Positions 45,037-57,859 of a DNA stretch of 64,000 bases are shown here, in pieces. Positions within the stretch are counted from its first letter, which is position 1; every line of letters begins with the position of its first letter. The notes under the pieces were generated by a model. It saw only the letters and a list, made by a program, of their open reading frames with translations, was not told the origin of the DNA and searched no databases. The position numbers and the translations under genes are program-made. This DNA is from Sycobia sp. Sy_11. Lineage: Eukaryota; Arthropoda; Insecta; Hymenoptera; Epichrysomallidae. The stretch is taken from assembly GCA_018907035.1 (NCBI GenBank), contig JACCIC010000223.1, positions 783,173 to 847,172 on the forward strand, given 5' to 3'.

Positions 45037-48000
45037 TCAAATTAAATTGCGTACTTTTATCTCAGTCATGAAATTTAATAGAATTGTACATTGTATATTA
45101 TTCTTGAAATTGTGTTGTAATTCTTTCTTGATTTTGAAAATTTTTCTTTGTTCTTCGTATAGTGGATAGTCTAATTGAATATGTTTTACACTTAGTTTAC
45201 ATTTGCATTTTTGACATGTAGGATATTCGGTTTTACTTAATAAGTATTGATGGGTGATTTTGGTGTGTGCGATTCGATGTCTAGTTATAATAATTTGGTC
45301 TCTTCTAGTCATATTTTTTGCTGAGTTTGTTGAGTGGATGTCTGGTTTTACTATTCTAAGTTGATTGTAGTTTACATTATTCCAAAAATTTTCCCATTCA
45401 GCGTTAATATTTATACTGATTAGTTTATTGAAATCGTTTTTGCTTAGGTTTGTACTGCTCGCGAACTTAAGGTTACAAGCTAATTGTGCTAGTTTAGTTG
45501 TTTCTTTGTTTTTTTTTTGTCTAAAATTAATGGAATATTAAAACTTTTCCATTTGCTTTCTTTTATTTTATACATTATAAAGTTGGCATAGTAGTCATTA
45601 TTCTTATTTTCCTGTAATTTTTGTATTATCGAGTTTGAGTTTGTATGTATAATAAATTTTGTTTTAGGGCTATTAATATTTTCTATAACTTTTGCGATTA
45701 ACTTTAGTAAGGCTGAATCATCATTCAGCCAACTTGGTAGTTTTAATAGGATCTTTGAGCCTCCGAACATGGTTGCTGCAGCTCCAATATGTGTTTTCAG
45801 TTTCAGTTAAGTTAACGTAAATATTTTTGTATTCCTTTTTTATTGTTGTTAGAGTATTTGAGTCTGCCTTCGACAAGTCGTACAGATACTGTACGTCGTC
45901 ATTATTTCTGCTGTTGGACCAGAACTCGTGCCGATTTAGTAGCGAAAATTGGAAGTGGTTATTAATGTCTATTTTATTCGTTTTGAAATTATTCCATAAA
46001 TTTCGGTAAAATGGTTCTGTTCGCTTATTTTTACTAAACTCTGAGTATTTATAATTTTTTACTATAAGATCATGTACTTGGTTTTTTGGTGAATTTAATA
46101 GTTTTATAGTTTACTTCATTGATAGCTTTTTGCGCCTGAGATTTAATGGAATCATATGGCTTTCTACTAATATGCTGATAGTAGGGCTAGTTCTGTACGC
46201 TCCTGTAGCGTACTGGTGTTTAGGATTGGGTTGAGCTTTCGTAAGACGTATTGCGTGGCTGAGTCATATATTACACATCCATAATCTATTTTTGACCGTA
46301 TTAAGGTTTTATACGTACTTATTAGAATATTCTGGATTGTCCCCCAATTGTTGGCATATAGTACCTTTAGTAAATTAAGTCTAAGCAAACATTGTTTTTT
46401 TAATTCGTCTATATGTGGAACCCATGTAAGTTTTTTGTCAAATATCATTCCAAGAATTTTTATTCGATCCACTGTTTGTAGAGGTTCGTTTTAGATTTAA
46501 ATGAGGTTTAATATCAGCTTTTCTTTTACTGAACATGATAACTTGAGATTTTTTTGGTTGAGAATTGGAAGCCTGCAGTATTTGTGTAATTGCTTAATTT
46601 TTCTAAGGATTCTTGAAGGATTTTTTAGCTTGTCATTACATTTGTTCCTTTCATATATATTGTAATATCGTCAGCAAATATAGTATATTTTACTGGTAGG
46701 GATATATGGTTTTGAATATCGTTGACTGCTAATAAAAATAAGGTAGTGCTAATGACAGATCCTTGTGGTATTCCATTCTTTACTTTAATAGAGTTTGCGT
46801 AGTAGTTATCTACTCTTACTTTAATTGTTCTGTTGTTTAGGAAGTTTTTGATAAAATGAAACATATTGCCAAATATTTTATATTTCACTAGAATTTCTAC
46901 AATTCTTCGTTTCCAGACAAGGTCGTAGGCTTTTTCTAAGTCTACACATATTGCTATTAAATGTTGGTTATTATTGAAAGCGTCGCATATGCTGGATTGA
47001 AGTTGTGCGAGGCAGTCGATAGTCGAGCAGTGTTCACGAAAGCCGCTTGGTATTTGTACAGAAGGTCGTTTGATTCGAGATAGTATCGTAATCTCCTGTT
47101 AATGATTTTTTCGAATATTTTGCATAAACAACAAGTAAGATCTATTTGTTTATAACTGCTTGTATCGGTTTTTTCTTTTTTAGGTTTGACAATTGGGATT
47201 ACTATCGCTTCGCTCCACTGTCTTGGAAATACTTTCTTAATCCAGATTAAATTGTAGATCTTTAGTAAGGTTTCGTGAGCTTTAGCTGGTAGTTCCTTTA
47301 TAAAAATATTCGGTATCATCTCGGGACCTGGACTTGTGTTTTTGCTTAGTTCAATTGTTTTTGTAAGCTCCTCTATACTTATTTCTAAGTTGTAAGTGCT
47401 GGTTTCTTTTATTGGATCAGGGGAAATTTCTGGTAATGTCTCGACAGCGTTTTTGAATTATAAAAATTTGGGATTATAGTTTTCGTTACTGGAGTTGTGC
47501 GCAAATTTTCGTGCTAAAGTATTTGCTATTTCTGTTGGATCGGTGATTTTTTCGTCATTTTCAATTAATATATTTGTGTGTGAGTTAAAATTGACGTTTG
47601 TGAATTAAAAGTGACGATGGCCTTCTATGGATTTTATTTTTTTCCAGATTTCTTTTGTGGGGATTCGATGGTTTATTAAATTTAAAAATGTATACCATGA
47701 TTGTTGTTTGGCGTGTTTAATAGTTCTTTTTGCAATTGCTTTGAGTCGCTTATGCTCTATTTTATTTATTAAGGAGTTGTCTTTTTTATATTTATTTAAA
47801 TCTCGTTTCAATTCTTTGATTGCTTGTTCCCAGTGTTTGTTCTACCATGGTGTAGCTTTATAGTGAGTATGGTTTTTGGTTTTGGGTATGCTTTTGTTAG
47901 CTGCAAGTCTAATCATATCTGTGAATTATTTTGTGATTTCATGAATGTCTATGTTTTTCTCGTTAATTATTAATTGTTCGATTTTGTCTAATTTTGCGTT

Positions 48001-48731
48001 TATTAATTCTTTGTATTTAAGCCAAACTGCTTTGAGAATATTCCAACTTTCTGGATATATTCTTTGAGATAAGCTGGTCTGCCCGATTTTAATTACAATC
48101 GGAAAATGGTCACTGCCATGTAGATAGCTATCTACATTCCAATCGATATTAGTTGCTATATTATTGCCACTGAACTATAGATCGATCGCGCTGCAGTTTG
48201 CGTTAGCTTTATTGAAGTAGGTTGGTGATAAATCGTTTAATAATACTATCTGGTTGTTGTTTAGAAACTTTTCTATTATCTTACCACTTTATCTACTTTT
48301 TTCGAACCCCATAGAGTGTTATGGCTGTTAAAGTCACCGAGGATTAGGAGGGGTTCTGGTAGTTGGTTTTTGAGTTTTTCAAGAAGTGAATTGTTGATTG
48401 TATGCTTGTTGTTTACATATACATTACAAATTGTTATAGCTTTTTTGTTTATTATAGTTTTTGCTGATATTGCTTCTATTTTTGTTTCTAACTTAATTTC
48501 TTCGTTAACCAGTTGTTTTTTTATTAAGATGCAAACACCTCCGCTAGCGGATAAACATTCCGTTCTGTTTTTGTTATAACACTTAAAATTCTTGAATTTA
48601 ATCGTCTCGTTGATTTTTATGTTAGTTTCCTGTAGACAAATTATACCGGCATCTTCTTGTGCTATAAGATTTTGTAGAAATTCATATTGTTTGTTGAGGC
48701 TATTGATATTCCATTGTATTAGCTTAGTCAT
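45037..48731 (-). pseudogene. LINE ORF2: endonuclease, reverse transcriptase, RNase H
   Basis: From ATG 48731: MTKLIQWNINSLNK, ICLQETNIK and LILGDFNSHNTLWGS (endonuclease catalytic motifs), later GSDHFPIVIK. Reverse transcriptase follows with SEAIVIPIVKPKKEKTDTSS, NGIPQGSVISTTLFLLAVND and FADDITIY (catalytic FADD). At 45489-45770 an RNase H segment reads IIHTNSNSIIQKLQ, where TDS has become TNS. The C-terminal motif CQKCKCKLSVKH lies at 45037-45312. At least six frameshifts or stops split the frame, so the copy is inactive. The start lies 28 nt after the ORF1 stop. Confidence 0.88.
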
Positions 48732-48759
48732 TTCTTTATATTTTAAACTTATTCGGTTT

Positions 48760-50150
48760 TTATTCGCTATCTGAGTTGTTCGGGGTTTGATGAGTTTTAT
48801 TGTTTCCGTATAAATTATTGTTGTACTGATTAACTTGTTTTACTAATATGGTACATTGTTTTTTTATACTTGGATTTCCTACATTCGGGTAGATATCTTC
48901 GTTTATGAACTTGATAAACGCTTGAAGATCGTGTGTATATTCCAGTACTATAGTTGTTGGATTTTTTACACCTTTAATATTTTCCATTAAACTTTTAAAC
49001 TGTATATAGCTTAGAAGTGTGTTAGCTTGATTTAAATATGTTCTTAAAGGTATAAGTTTCTCATCCATTTATCTAGTATTGTTTCGTCTTCTAATGCTTT
49101 ATTTGTATTAGGATATTGGTTTGTAGAATCTTTTTCTATTTTGTTTCTAATATTTAGGTTTTGCTTCTCTTCCTTATGACGTTTTTTGTTGTCTAGGATA
49201 TCGTAACGCTATTATATTCGAATCATTTATATCTTTTTGCGATTCACTAAAGCTTACTGTAGAATATGTTCTTTTGTTGTCTTTATTGAATTTAGTTTGC
49301 TGAAATGAAGGACACATTAAATTGCTTAGATGTGTTTGCGAACTTTCGATTGATTCTTGGGTAAGTATGTTTTGATTCGGTAATCTTTCTAATAAGGAAG
49401 GTGAGTGTTTATTTCCTTCTGTATTATTAATTGGTTGTGTTATATATTCCGTGTTTACATTGTCAGTATTCGTACAGTGTTTAGCTAGGTGTCTCTCGAT
49501 TTTACAAATAAAGCATTTTAGTATGTCTGTACTGGCGTAAAAAAAGTAATTTAATTCGTTATAGTGCAATTTAAACAGTTCGCATATTTTTATGACATCT
49601 GTAGGGTTAACATAGACGACTCTTCTAAAACTCGCTACATGGCTGTAGCCATATTAATCGTGGCTTTTAAATTTGCAATTGAAGTGCTTCGTTTCACTTT
49701 TAAATCGTCTAGGAGTTTTTCTAATATTTGGTCAGGTATATCGGGGGCAACGTTTGAAAATATGACTCTTTTGAATTTAGATATTAGGGGTCTTATGTTG
49801 ACGTTTTAGTTCTTGATAGTAATGTAAGTATATTTAGCTGTTAGTTCACTCACTAATTTTTCACTCGACAAATATAAACAGATTCTGTTCTTGGAAATTC
49901 TTGACGCATAGAGAACATTTTTGAGCTGGATTCACTGGATCACCAATCGCATAGGTGTAATCTGTTCAATTCAAATTTTCGATGCATTCTAAAATCAGAC
50001 CTTGTTCTTTTTTTGGTGTTAGGTACTTTTGTGCGGCTGTAGCATAAGATTGGGTTGTAGGATTTTTTACGATAAATGTCGGTATGGATTTTGATATAGG
50101 CAGTTCGTGTTCTTGGCACTTTTTATCGATGGTGAAGCCATCGTAATTTT
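48760..50150 (-). pseudogene. LINE ORF1, nucleic-acid-binding protein
   Basis: The N-terminal part, with stops, includes PTFIVKNPTTQSYATAAQKY and GLILECIENLN. The middle reads VVYVNPTDVIKICELFKLHY then CFICKIERHLAKHC, a CX2CX4HX4C zinc knuckle (49490-49540). The C-terminal part 48760-49068 (MDEKLIPLRTYLNQANTLL) is in another frame. This fits the RNA-binding ORF1 of I-type LINEs, with one knuckle. Nonsense and frameshift damage throughout. Confidence 0.8.
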
Positions 50151-51224
50151 TTAGTCGGTTCCATTAACTTATAATATCGATATGATTGGACACTAATGAT
50201 TCTCGTATTGGACACTAATGATTGACGGAACGTATGTAAACACGTCTGATCACAATAAGTGTACAATGAAGACTGGAAAAGATCTTATAGGAGCAAAAAA
50301 TATCCGACTAAGTTTAGGTAATCTGCAGGTATCTCTGCTAAAAGGATAGATTCAATTTCAGATAACATTATATCATATTATGTTGCAAAATTCAGAAGGG
50401 ATTTTTTATAAGACCTATATATATATATATATATATTTAGAACACTGCATCAGACAAATGATACAATCCTTATTCGAATTTTTTTTTAAATTTTGTAATA
50501 TTTAAGGATAAAAACAATTGAAATTTGTTTTCAAATATTATGTAATTTTTATTAATTTATTATTTTCCAAAATACGCTTCGTTAGAATAAATAATGTAAA
50601 AATAATTTAATACCACAAATAAAAGAATCTATTTTAAATAAATTTGAAATAATGATTTGATTCTTTTTTTAAATTATATAATTTCATATAGAGAATAGTC
50701 TAGTGTTCCATTATGTTCCATATAATTAGCATTTTTATCTTCTTTACGCGATAGAATCAAGTACGGTTCTGTTCGACACAAATTATAGATTACAATTCTA
50801 ATTTTAGATTATAAATACAGATTTATAAAATAAAATTGTAAAAAAAAATAAATATTACAAAAAAAATGTAATTATCCATAAAAAAGTGCACGGCAATTGT
50901 GACAAATTTAAATAGATAATACGCAAAACTATAAAAATTTAATATTTTTATTTACTACTTACATATAATAGCATTGCAATAACAAAACTAATATTTTATA
51001 CATAAAACTAATAAAATGAAAATATTGAATTTCTTTATATCTGTAATTATATGTGTAAAGAATGGCAACTTGGTTTTCTATAAAATGAAGAAGAAAAATG
51101 CCTTAGACTACATTCCTGGTACTAAAAAATAATTCAAAATTTAAGTATAGAAAAAAGGAGTGACAATGGTTAATTTATTTCGCAAGAATAGATTAAATGT
51201 AGAATTTCACAGGCATATTGAGAA

Positions 51225-51227
<3 letters not shown>

Positions 51228-51275
<48 letters not shown>
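51228..51275. repeat. (TA)n tract, left flank of solo LTR
   Basis: The tract continues at 52165-52211 on the other side of the LTR, so the LTR element inserted into a TA microsatellite. Confidence 0.93.
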
Positions 51276-51278
<3 letters not shown>

Positions 51279-52160
51279 ACTTCAGACATGGAGGTTAATA
51301 CTTACGGTTGTAGCTGTGTGCGTCAGAGCTCCCACGGCGCTGCTCGCCCGCTCTGCTGGGCTAATGTTATGGAAAGAGGACAGGGGAAATGGAATTGAAG
51401 CACGCCGTAGTATGAGCATGATTACAACAATGAAGTCGCTTTTTATTACTCAAAACATTCGTACTTAACTTGAGTAGCTCAGACACTACTCACTTATCGC
51501 GGGTTCCACGACGATGCAATAAATATTACACAAGTTCGTGATCGCATTAAGTGCAGGGCAAAGGGGACACGGAACGGGATGGTAAAGTAAAATGACACGG
51601 GGGAACAACGGCACGATACGGAACGGTATACTACACAAGGTAAAAACTTTATATACGACTACACCTACATAACCGCGATGCGGTACGCGGGGATCGCTGG
51701 GCACGTGAGCGGCGGCGGGCCAGGAGTCTAGCTGCACAAAATCTATAAGGCAAATGAACTAATGCTACTTGCTGCCAAAGACGATGCTGCCGATGTTCTT
51801 GTAGCGCACTGGTGGCCGCTGCTGGCTGTTACCTCGGCTCTGAGCTAGGCTGCAGAGTTCCGCCTCGAAAGTACGTCGACGCGACGGCAGCTTATACGGC
51901 GAACTCACCTGAGTAACTTTGGTCGATAGAATGAATAGGCTGTAACGATGAACTATAGCGATACGTAAAGTATACGACTAAAACCAAACTCGATGCGGGG
52001 TGACCGAAAGAACGCCGAAGGAGTGAAGCTCGTTTTCATGCCTCGTCCCTATAGTTGCGCTTCAAGCGCCATCGCGGCTCGCGCGTACGTTTTGGTGAAC
52101 TCACGCAAACACTCGCGGTTTCACCCGAACACTTTTATCTACAACCGCCCGTCGGGTTGT

Positions 52161-52163
<3 letters not shown>
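51276..52163 (-). mobile_element. Solo LTR related to the gypsy LTR at 53 kb
   Basis: Read on the minus strand, it shares with 53072-54360 the start (TTTAACAACCCGACGGGCGG against TGTAACCGCCCGAACGGCGG), GTGAAACCGCGAGTGTT, ACGCGCGAGCCGCGA, GGCGGCAAGTAGC-type and CCCGCCGCCGC motifs, ACCGTTGTTCCC, CCCGTTCCGT, GGAACCCGC and an AATAAA. It is about 400 bp shorter and clearly diverged, so it belongs to a sister family. No internal region adjoins it. Confidence 0.78.
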
Positions 52164-52214
<51 letters not shown>

Positions 52215-53021
52215 TTGATATAAATAATTAATTAAGAAATAAGGAATCCATTTTGGTTTTAATAAAGTCTACGTCAGTATTTTAGAAACAAATCAAAGAA
52301 TGACCAACAAAAGCTGAAAAAATACTTTCAAGACTTTCAAAACAGAATCGGAAATTAGCGTTATACATTAACTCCTAGACATCTAATAATTTTGAGTAGG
52401 CTGTAATCTAGTCACTACGAACTAAAAATAATTGACCTATTATGGTTATAAAATAGACAATTATTAGAATGAAAAATTTCAATATTGTATAGTAAAATTA
52501 AGAAAAAGGTATAAACTAGGTCCTTTTATTTCTGTCTAGTAAGTAATAATTTTATTTCATATGCAAGTTTTAATTACTATAGTGCAAGAAATTAATATTT
52601 ATAGAATAATAATTTATTATGTTATTTGTTTAATAAAAAATAATTTAATACAATACATAAACTAACAGCTTGAAACAATTGTAAAATAATAAAGACTATT
52701 GTGTATTGCATTTTGTCATCCTAAAAATTAAGTATAATAATTAATTTTACAATTGTTTACCTTAAACACACAATTTTGTATATGTAAATATTCGAAAAAA
52801 AAATTAATATGGAAATATTATTCGTTGTTATCTTTATACTTTTTTCAATATTCGTAATTAAGAGATCCCATTCGAGTTAGTAATGAAATAATTAATATCC
52901 TTTAATTTTTTATCATGTTTTTTTGTAACATTCTTTAAACCAAAGTTTCGTATAAAATTGTCCAAATCATTGGTAAATAAGTTTTGACATAAAACTAACG
53001 TAAAATTTACATGAAGTTACA

Positions 53022-53022
<1 letters not shown>

Positions 53023-53071
<49 letters not shown>
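53023..53071. repeat. (TA)n tract at gypsy insertion site
   Basis: Runs directly into the LTR start. In repeat R copy A the same place holds an uninterrupted (TA)n (10406-10424). Confidence 0.93.
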
Positions 53072-53074
<3 letters not shown>

Positions 53075-54360
53075 AACCGCCCGAACGGCGGCTGTAGGTG
53101 AGAGCGCTCGAGTGAAACCGCGAGTGTTCGGGCGTGTCCGCGAAACGATACGCGCGAGCCGCGAGGGCGCTGGAAGCGCTGTAGGAAGTAAGAAGTTCGG
53201 AACGAACTTCGCATTCTCGTCTTGACCGTCGTCAATTCGCGATCTTGAGTTGGCTTTCGTCGTTCGCAGTTCTACTCGTACACCTTTTTCCTTTTCGTCC
53301 CCGACGCACCTTTATTCCGTCCCGCTGTAGAATACCGTGGTTTTTGCCCGTTCGCGATTGTATTGCGAAGCGTAGAGTAAGGTCGCAGTTTTTGCGCCTT
53401 TCGTGGGAACGTGTTGCAAGTTTGCCCTCGTGCAAACTTCGTGCGAGCGCATCGGTGTCGAGGCGGAGAGGACACGCGGCGACATCCTCGCATCAGCCCC
53501 GGACCGTGACTGTAAGCTTCGAGGAAGCGTGTACGCGTTACCATACGCGTGCCGTCGTGAGCCAGCGACGCCATCAGCGGCTACGAGCCGCAGCCACGCG
53601 CAACCGCGCAAGTCAGCAGCCAGGAGCGAGAGAGAAAGCACGCGCCCGGTCGCCGTGACATCAGCGACAGCATCAGCGAGCGTCAGCGACCGCACCAGCG
53701 AGCCCCAGCGACCGCACCAGTGAGCGCCAGCGACAACATCAGCGAGCGTCAGCGACAACACCGGCGAGCGCCAGCGACAGCATCATCGTCGTCGGCGGCA
53801 AGTAGCTTTTTGCTTTTATTATCTTGTTCATGTGTGCGTATAGCTAGGTCCTAACCCGCCGCCGCACCCGCGCGCCGCGATCTGCCGAATGCATAGCTTC
53901 GCGGTTCAGCCGTAATAATATGTATCTATCGCGCGTAGCATAGTGATTAGTTTTGTAATTCCTTTTATAATATTGTACTGCCGTAAATGCGTTCGCGTCT
54001 GAGTAGTTCGTTAGTATATAATATGTAATGTAGTACCGTTGTTCCCACGTGTTTCGTATCGAGAGCGTCCCGTTCCGTTTCGCCCGTCCCCGTGTATGTT
54101 AAATGAGTGCATAATCATATAAATAATTGATGTAGCGTCGCGGAACCCGCAATCAGTACAAAGTGTATGTATCGCTTCTTTATTGTAAATAGTCTGTTTT
54201 TACAAATAAACGTGAACATTATAATAATCCGCTGAAATCACCCGCGTGGTTCATTCTTCGTTCCCCGTCCCCTTTCAGCGAAGTGCACGGCCAGCAGCGT
54301 GGAAGAGTCCACACACACACGCAAGTGAACCGTAAGTAGTAACCCGATTTCGGGGTTATA
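53072..54360 (+). repeat. 5' LTR of Ty3/gypsy element
   Basis: Begins TGTAACCGCCCG and ends GGGGTTATA, right before the primer-binding site; the ends TGTAAC/GTTATA are short imperfect inverted repeats. Contains a 22-bp tandem array (53662-53787, about 5.5 units of CAGCGACAGCATCAGCGAGC-type) and AATAAA at 54205-54210. Long ORFs inside (for example 53245-53658) reflect GC-rich sequence. The element is longer than the window, so the 3' LTR is not visible for comparison. Confidence 0.82.
53662..53787 (+). repeat. 22-bp tandem array within the LTR
   Basis: Five and a half units starting CAGCGACAGCATC, CAGCGACCGCACC, CAGCGACCGCACC, CAGCGACAACATC, CAGCGACAACACC. The solo LTR at 51.3-52.2 kb lacks it. 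Confidence 0.9.
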
Positions 54361-54363
54361 AAA

Positions 54364-54384
54364 TGGCTCCCAGAACGTGGAGCC
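54364..54384 (+). promoter_or_regulatory. Primer-binding site of the gypsy element
   Basis: TGGCTCCCAGAACGTGGAGC begins 3 bases after the LTR. The TGGC(T)CCCA start resembles sites complementary to the 3' end of a lysine tRNA. It is also a hairpin (GGCTCC/GGAGCC). The primer identity is an inference. Confidence 0.55.
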
Positions 54385-55958
54385 CGCGACAAAAGTGATC
54401 TTGAAGCCTCGTAGAAGAGCCACATCGTGCACTCACTCTTTTTCCGGATCCCCTTTAGTCTAGCTGCACGAACAAAAAGTACGCAACACACGGACAGGCG
54501 ACAACTGCAGCCACAAGTGTGCGCAGAAGAATGCGCAATAGCATAAATGTGTCAGAAATTTTTACTGACAAGTTTTTATGATTAAATGCTTCTCCCCTTT
54601 CTCTCTTCTCGGCACGTCTAGGTGATAATGCATTAATTAACAATTTATAATTAATTAATTAAATTATCGGGCTAAAGCTAATGTACATAAATGCCTTCTC
54701 GTTATCCCTCCTATGCATATTGATTAAAGTCAAGCAAGGTGTTATATAGAAAATAGTTTCTTTTAATTTTATACTCATATAAATTTTGCACGTACATATT
54801 GATATTGTATTTTACATGAATATATATATATATATGTATTTATAATAATGAAAGTATAAGTAACAGTATAATTATAATTTTACTTATAATTTCATTTATA
54901 TTAGCAATATGCGCTATTTGTTGCCTGAAATGTAAACACACAAAAGAGAACAACTTTCTCTTTTTCTTGAGAAATACGCTGGTATTTCGAAATTGAAATA
55001 ACAGCACAGTAAAGGATAAATTTAGTATTTACATAAATAAAAGTACAAGGTCAAGGTCAAATACCTCTTAAACTTAGTGTGTTTACATACAAAATAAATA
55101 GCCTTTTCGGAAAATCTTTACATACATTACCAGTTATTCGAATCTAAATTATTTCTATATAATTTCAATATAATCCATATATTATTTACATATGCTTTTA
55201 AATTACTGATATTATATTTAACTTTATACAATATTTCTCATATGCTCCATATATATATCTCATATACATTTAACTGATTTTTGATATTATGTCTGTCCTT
55301 TCTCGCCACTCATGTCCCTAAATTTTTATTAACTTGTTATGTAATATATCATATATGCATATCGTTTCCTCTCTTATTATGTGCAAAAGCACATGAATAT
55401 CGTATCGTCCCTGCACCTTTTATACCATTTTACAATACCACATATGACCCTCGCTACACATAGAAGATAGTTTTATCTTAAATATGTACTTCATCGATAT
55501 ACTCAGAAGAAATAGCATATATATATCAAGTTGGAGACTAGAAAAGATCAAGGAAATCATCAGCATTGTAAGACTTTATAACTAATAAGCGTATGCAATA
55601 ACAAGGATACCACACTCAGTGTATACAGGACACTTTCCCCCATTGCTATCGATATCGCTTCCTTTTTTTTTATTAACGATTACTACAAATATAGCATAAA
55701 ATACTTTATTAAATACAAATACTTCATAAAGAAAGGGGCTCAAGTAGCAGAAGATCTTCTCTCTCTCTCTCTCTTCCTTCTGACAGGTATAACCTATATG
55801 TTTGACATATAGATGCACAGGGAGAATTTTGAAAGAGAACAATTCCCATGAAGAAATTGAATTCTCTCAACTTTATAAAGTGGAGGTAGATGAGAATATC
55901 TACTACAATAGTAGAAATTAATTTTAAATAATTTTCAAGAAATTAAGGACATTTAATA

Positions 55959-55991
<33 letters not shown>

Positions 55992-57859
55992 GATGGTAGT
56001 GGGACTGTAGCCAAGTATAATAGAAAACCTGGTAAATTGAAAGAGAAAAAGCCAATGCCGCTAGTTTCTTTTCATCTTCTGAAAACAACTGTCTCCATTT
56101 AATTATTTAACTGACATATTGATGAATATTTATCGTCAAGCTGGTCATTTGGACAAATAGTGCTGGGGGATATATATAAACAAACATAATTGAAAACATA
56201 AGGAGGAAATCACACGCTTAACTACAATAACCTCTTAATACTGTGAGTATTCTTTTATTTTCAGCTGCTAGATACTAAACTGCTAAATACTAACTAATAA
56301 TAAATAATCTCAAATAACATTAAATCATAGTAAGCAGAATGATTAGTATAGATGTGATATCGATACCACTACAGTAAAATAGCTTTATAATGGAATACAA
56401 AATAACGCAATAAATATATTAATCCAATTGAAGATTATTACCACCATTTATCATAAATAACAACTTAACAATAAACCAACTAAAGATACAATAACCAAGT
56501 AAGTATAGTAGCTGAAAGTAGTAATAACAAGACAGGAAACCACATAACGAGAGGACCAATATAGATGAAATAACCAAAAACCAAAGGAAACATTAACGAA
56601 CAATTGGATATCTTTTCTTTTAAGGACAAATGAGTGGATATAATTAATAACAATAGTAAACATAAACTAGACGTGTAAATAAAACCAAGTAAAGTTCTTA
56701 GCATTGACAAATAATAACATATTAATTATAACTAAATAAACATAAATAAGTATTTTCTGTGAAAAAAAAAAGAAAAGGAGGGAGAGAAAACAGACTGTCT
56801 ATATACATTTTTTTATAGGTATGCATTTGTAGTGTGATAGTACCTTTTAATTATAAATTAACAGGGAGAAATTATAGAAGAGTCTTCCTTTATCATTTAA
56901 CGCAGCGTTACAAAAAAAAGGGAGAGGATTTTATCTGTTCTCTTCCATTTCAATAAGTCTTATTTGAATTAACTACTGTCAGCCAGTAATACTGCACTCT
57001 AAAATAGGTGTAGCTAAGAATAAGTGCAGTACCGGACAAATAACATCCTTAGTCAAGATCACTGGGATAACAACGATTCAATTCAATAACGCATAGTAAC
57101 ATAATAATAATAACAATAATAATAATAACAACAATAATAACAATAATAATCATAATAACAAAAATAATAATAATAGTAACATAATAATAACGATAATAAC
57201 AACCAACAATAAATAAATTTTGATAAACATTCTTTTTTCTATCAACAAATTTGGAACTACTGTTCCACTGCTAAATTAAATCAGTCTTAAAATTTTTTTT
57301 TTACTACAAAAAAAAAATTTTTTTTTCATACTTCACTTTTAGAAAAAAGAAAAATTTTTCATTAGTATATATAAATCAGCACACAGAATAATAATTATTT
57401 TCTTTAAAAAAAAAAAGATTATAATCAATCTCATAAATAATCACACCTGAAGAAAAAAAAGAGTATTACAACTTAATAACCTTCTTTTTTTTTATTATCT
57501 ACTCACGTTAAAGAAAATTAAGTCCAGTTCGTGCATTTAGCATTCTCTTTATAATCAAGAAAATTTTACTAGGGTAACTACTTAGTCCACTACTACGCAT
57601 ATAGACGAGTACAGAATATACTGGAAAGAGCAAAATTTGCTACGATTTGGTTGGAAATAGTAAGGTCCAGAAAGAGAGGAGAATACGATTTTATCTCCGG
57701 CTAGGAAAAATACGCTTTTGGATTTTACTCCAAGCACATATAAACAAGAACACATCGAACAGCTGTTCCTAAATTTTTATTATACATATACCGTGTCGTC
57801 TTTATTATTTTACATCCATATCGTGCGTCGTCCCCCATTCACAACCCCACCTAGGAATA
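54385..57859 (+). other. Very long AT-rich leader of the gypsy element
   Basis: 3.5 kb between the primer-binding site and gag without ORF. GC-rich LTR-like composition ends near 54640 and returns near 57780. Inside are an A run (55961-55989), CT-rich bits and an AAT/AAC triplet region (57100-57210). It could be a true leader, or an AT-rich insertion that I could not delimit by target duplication. Confidence 0.5.

Larger units (their letters stand above)
44870..50275 (-). mobile_element. I-type LINE (non-LTR retrotransposon), decayed, with 11-bp target duplication
   Basis: GAAAAGATCTT flanks it (44859-44869 and 50276-50286). On the minus strand it starts at 50275 and ends in an A-rich tail (44870-44940). 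ORF1 has a zinc knuckle, ORF2 has AP endonuclease, reverse transcriptase, RNase H and a C-terminal Cys/His motif. RNase H presence points to the I group. Nearly full length at 5.4 kb. A 20-bp-scale direct repeat (TTGGACACTAATGATT twice, 50194-50225) marks its 5' end. Confidence 0.9.
37729..53022 (+). repeat. Long dispersed repeat 'R', copy B, expanded by insertions
   Basis: R-derived segments are 37729-38350, 43864-44869, 50287-51227 and 52245-53022, in reverse orientation to copy A (10.4-14.1 kb). Intervening DNA is explained by an old PLE terminus, the PLE complex, the LINE, and a solo LTR in a (TA)n tract. The R boundary at 37729 (GGGTCGTTCAATTTTAT) coincides with the limit of similarity in copy A at about 14122. 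Confidence 0.85.

Noticed and set aside
53245..53761. Arg/Ala-rich ORFs on both strands in the LTR
   Set aside because: GC-rich LTR sequence and a 22-bp tandem array give chance ORFs; no matching domain.
54219..54491. 90-codon minus-strand ORF at the LTR end
   Set aside because: It overlaps the LTR U5 and primer-binding site on the opposite strand.
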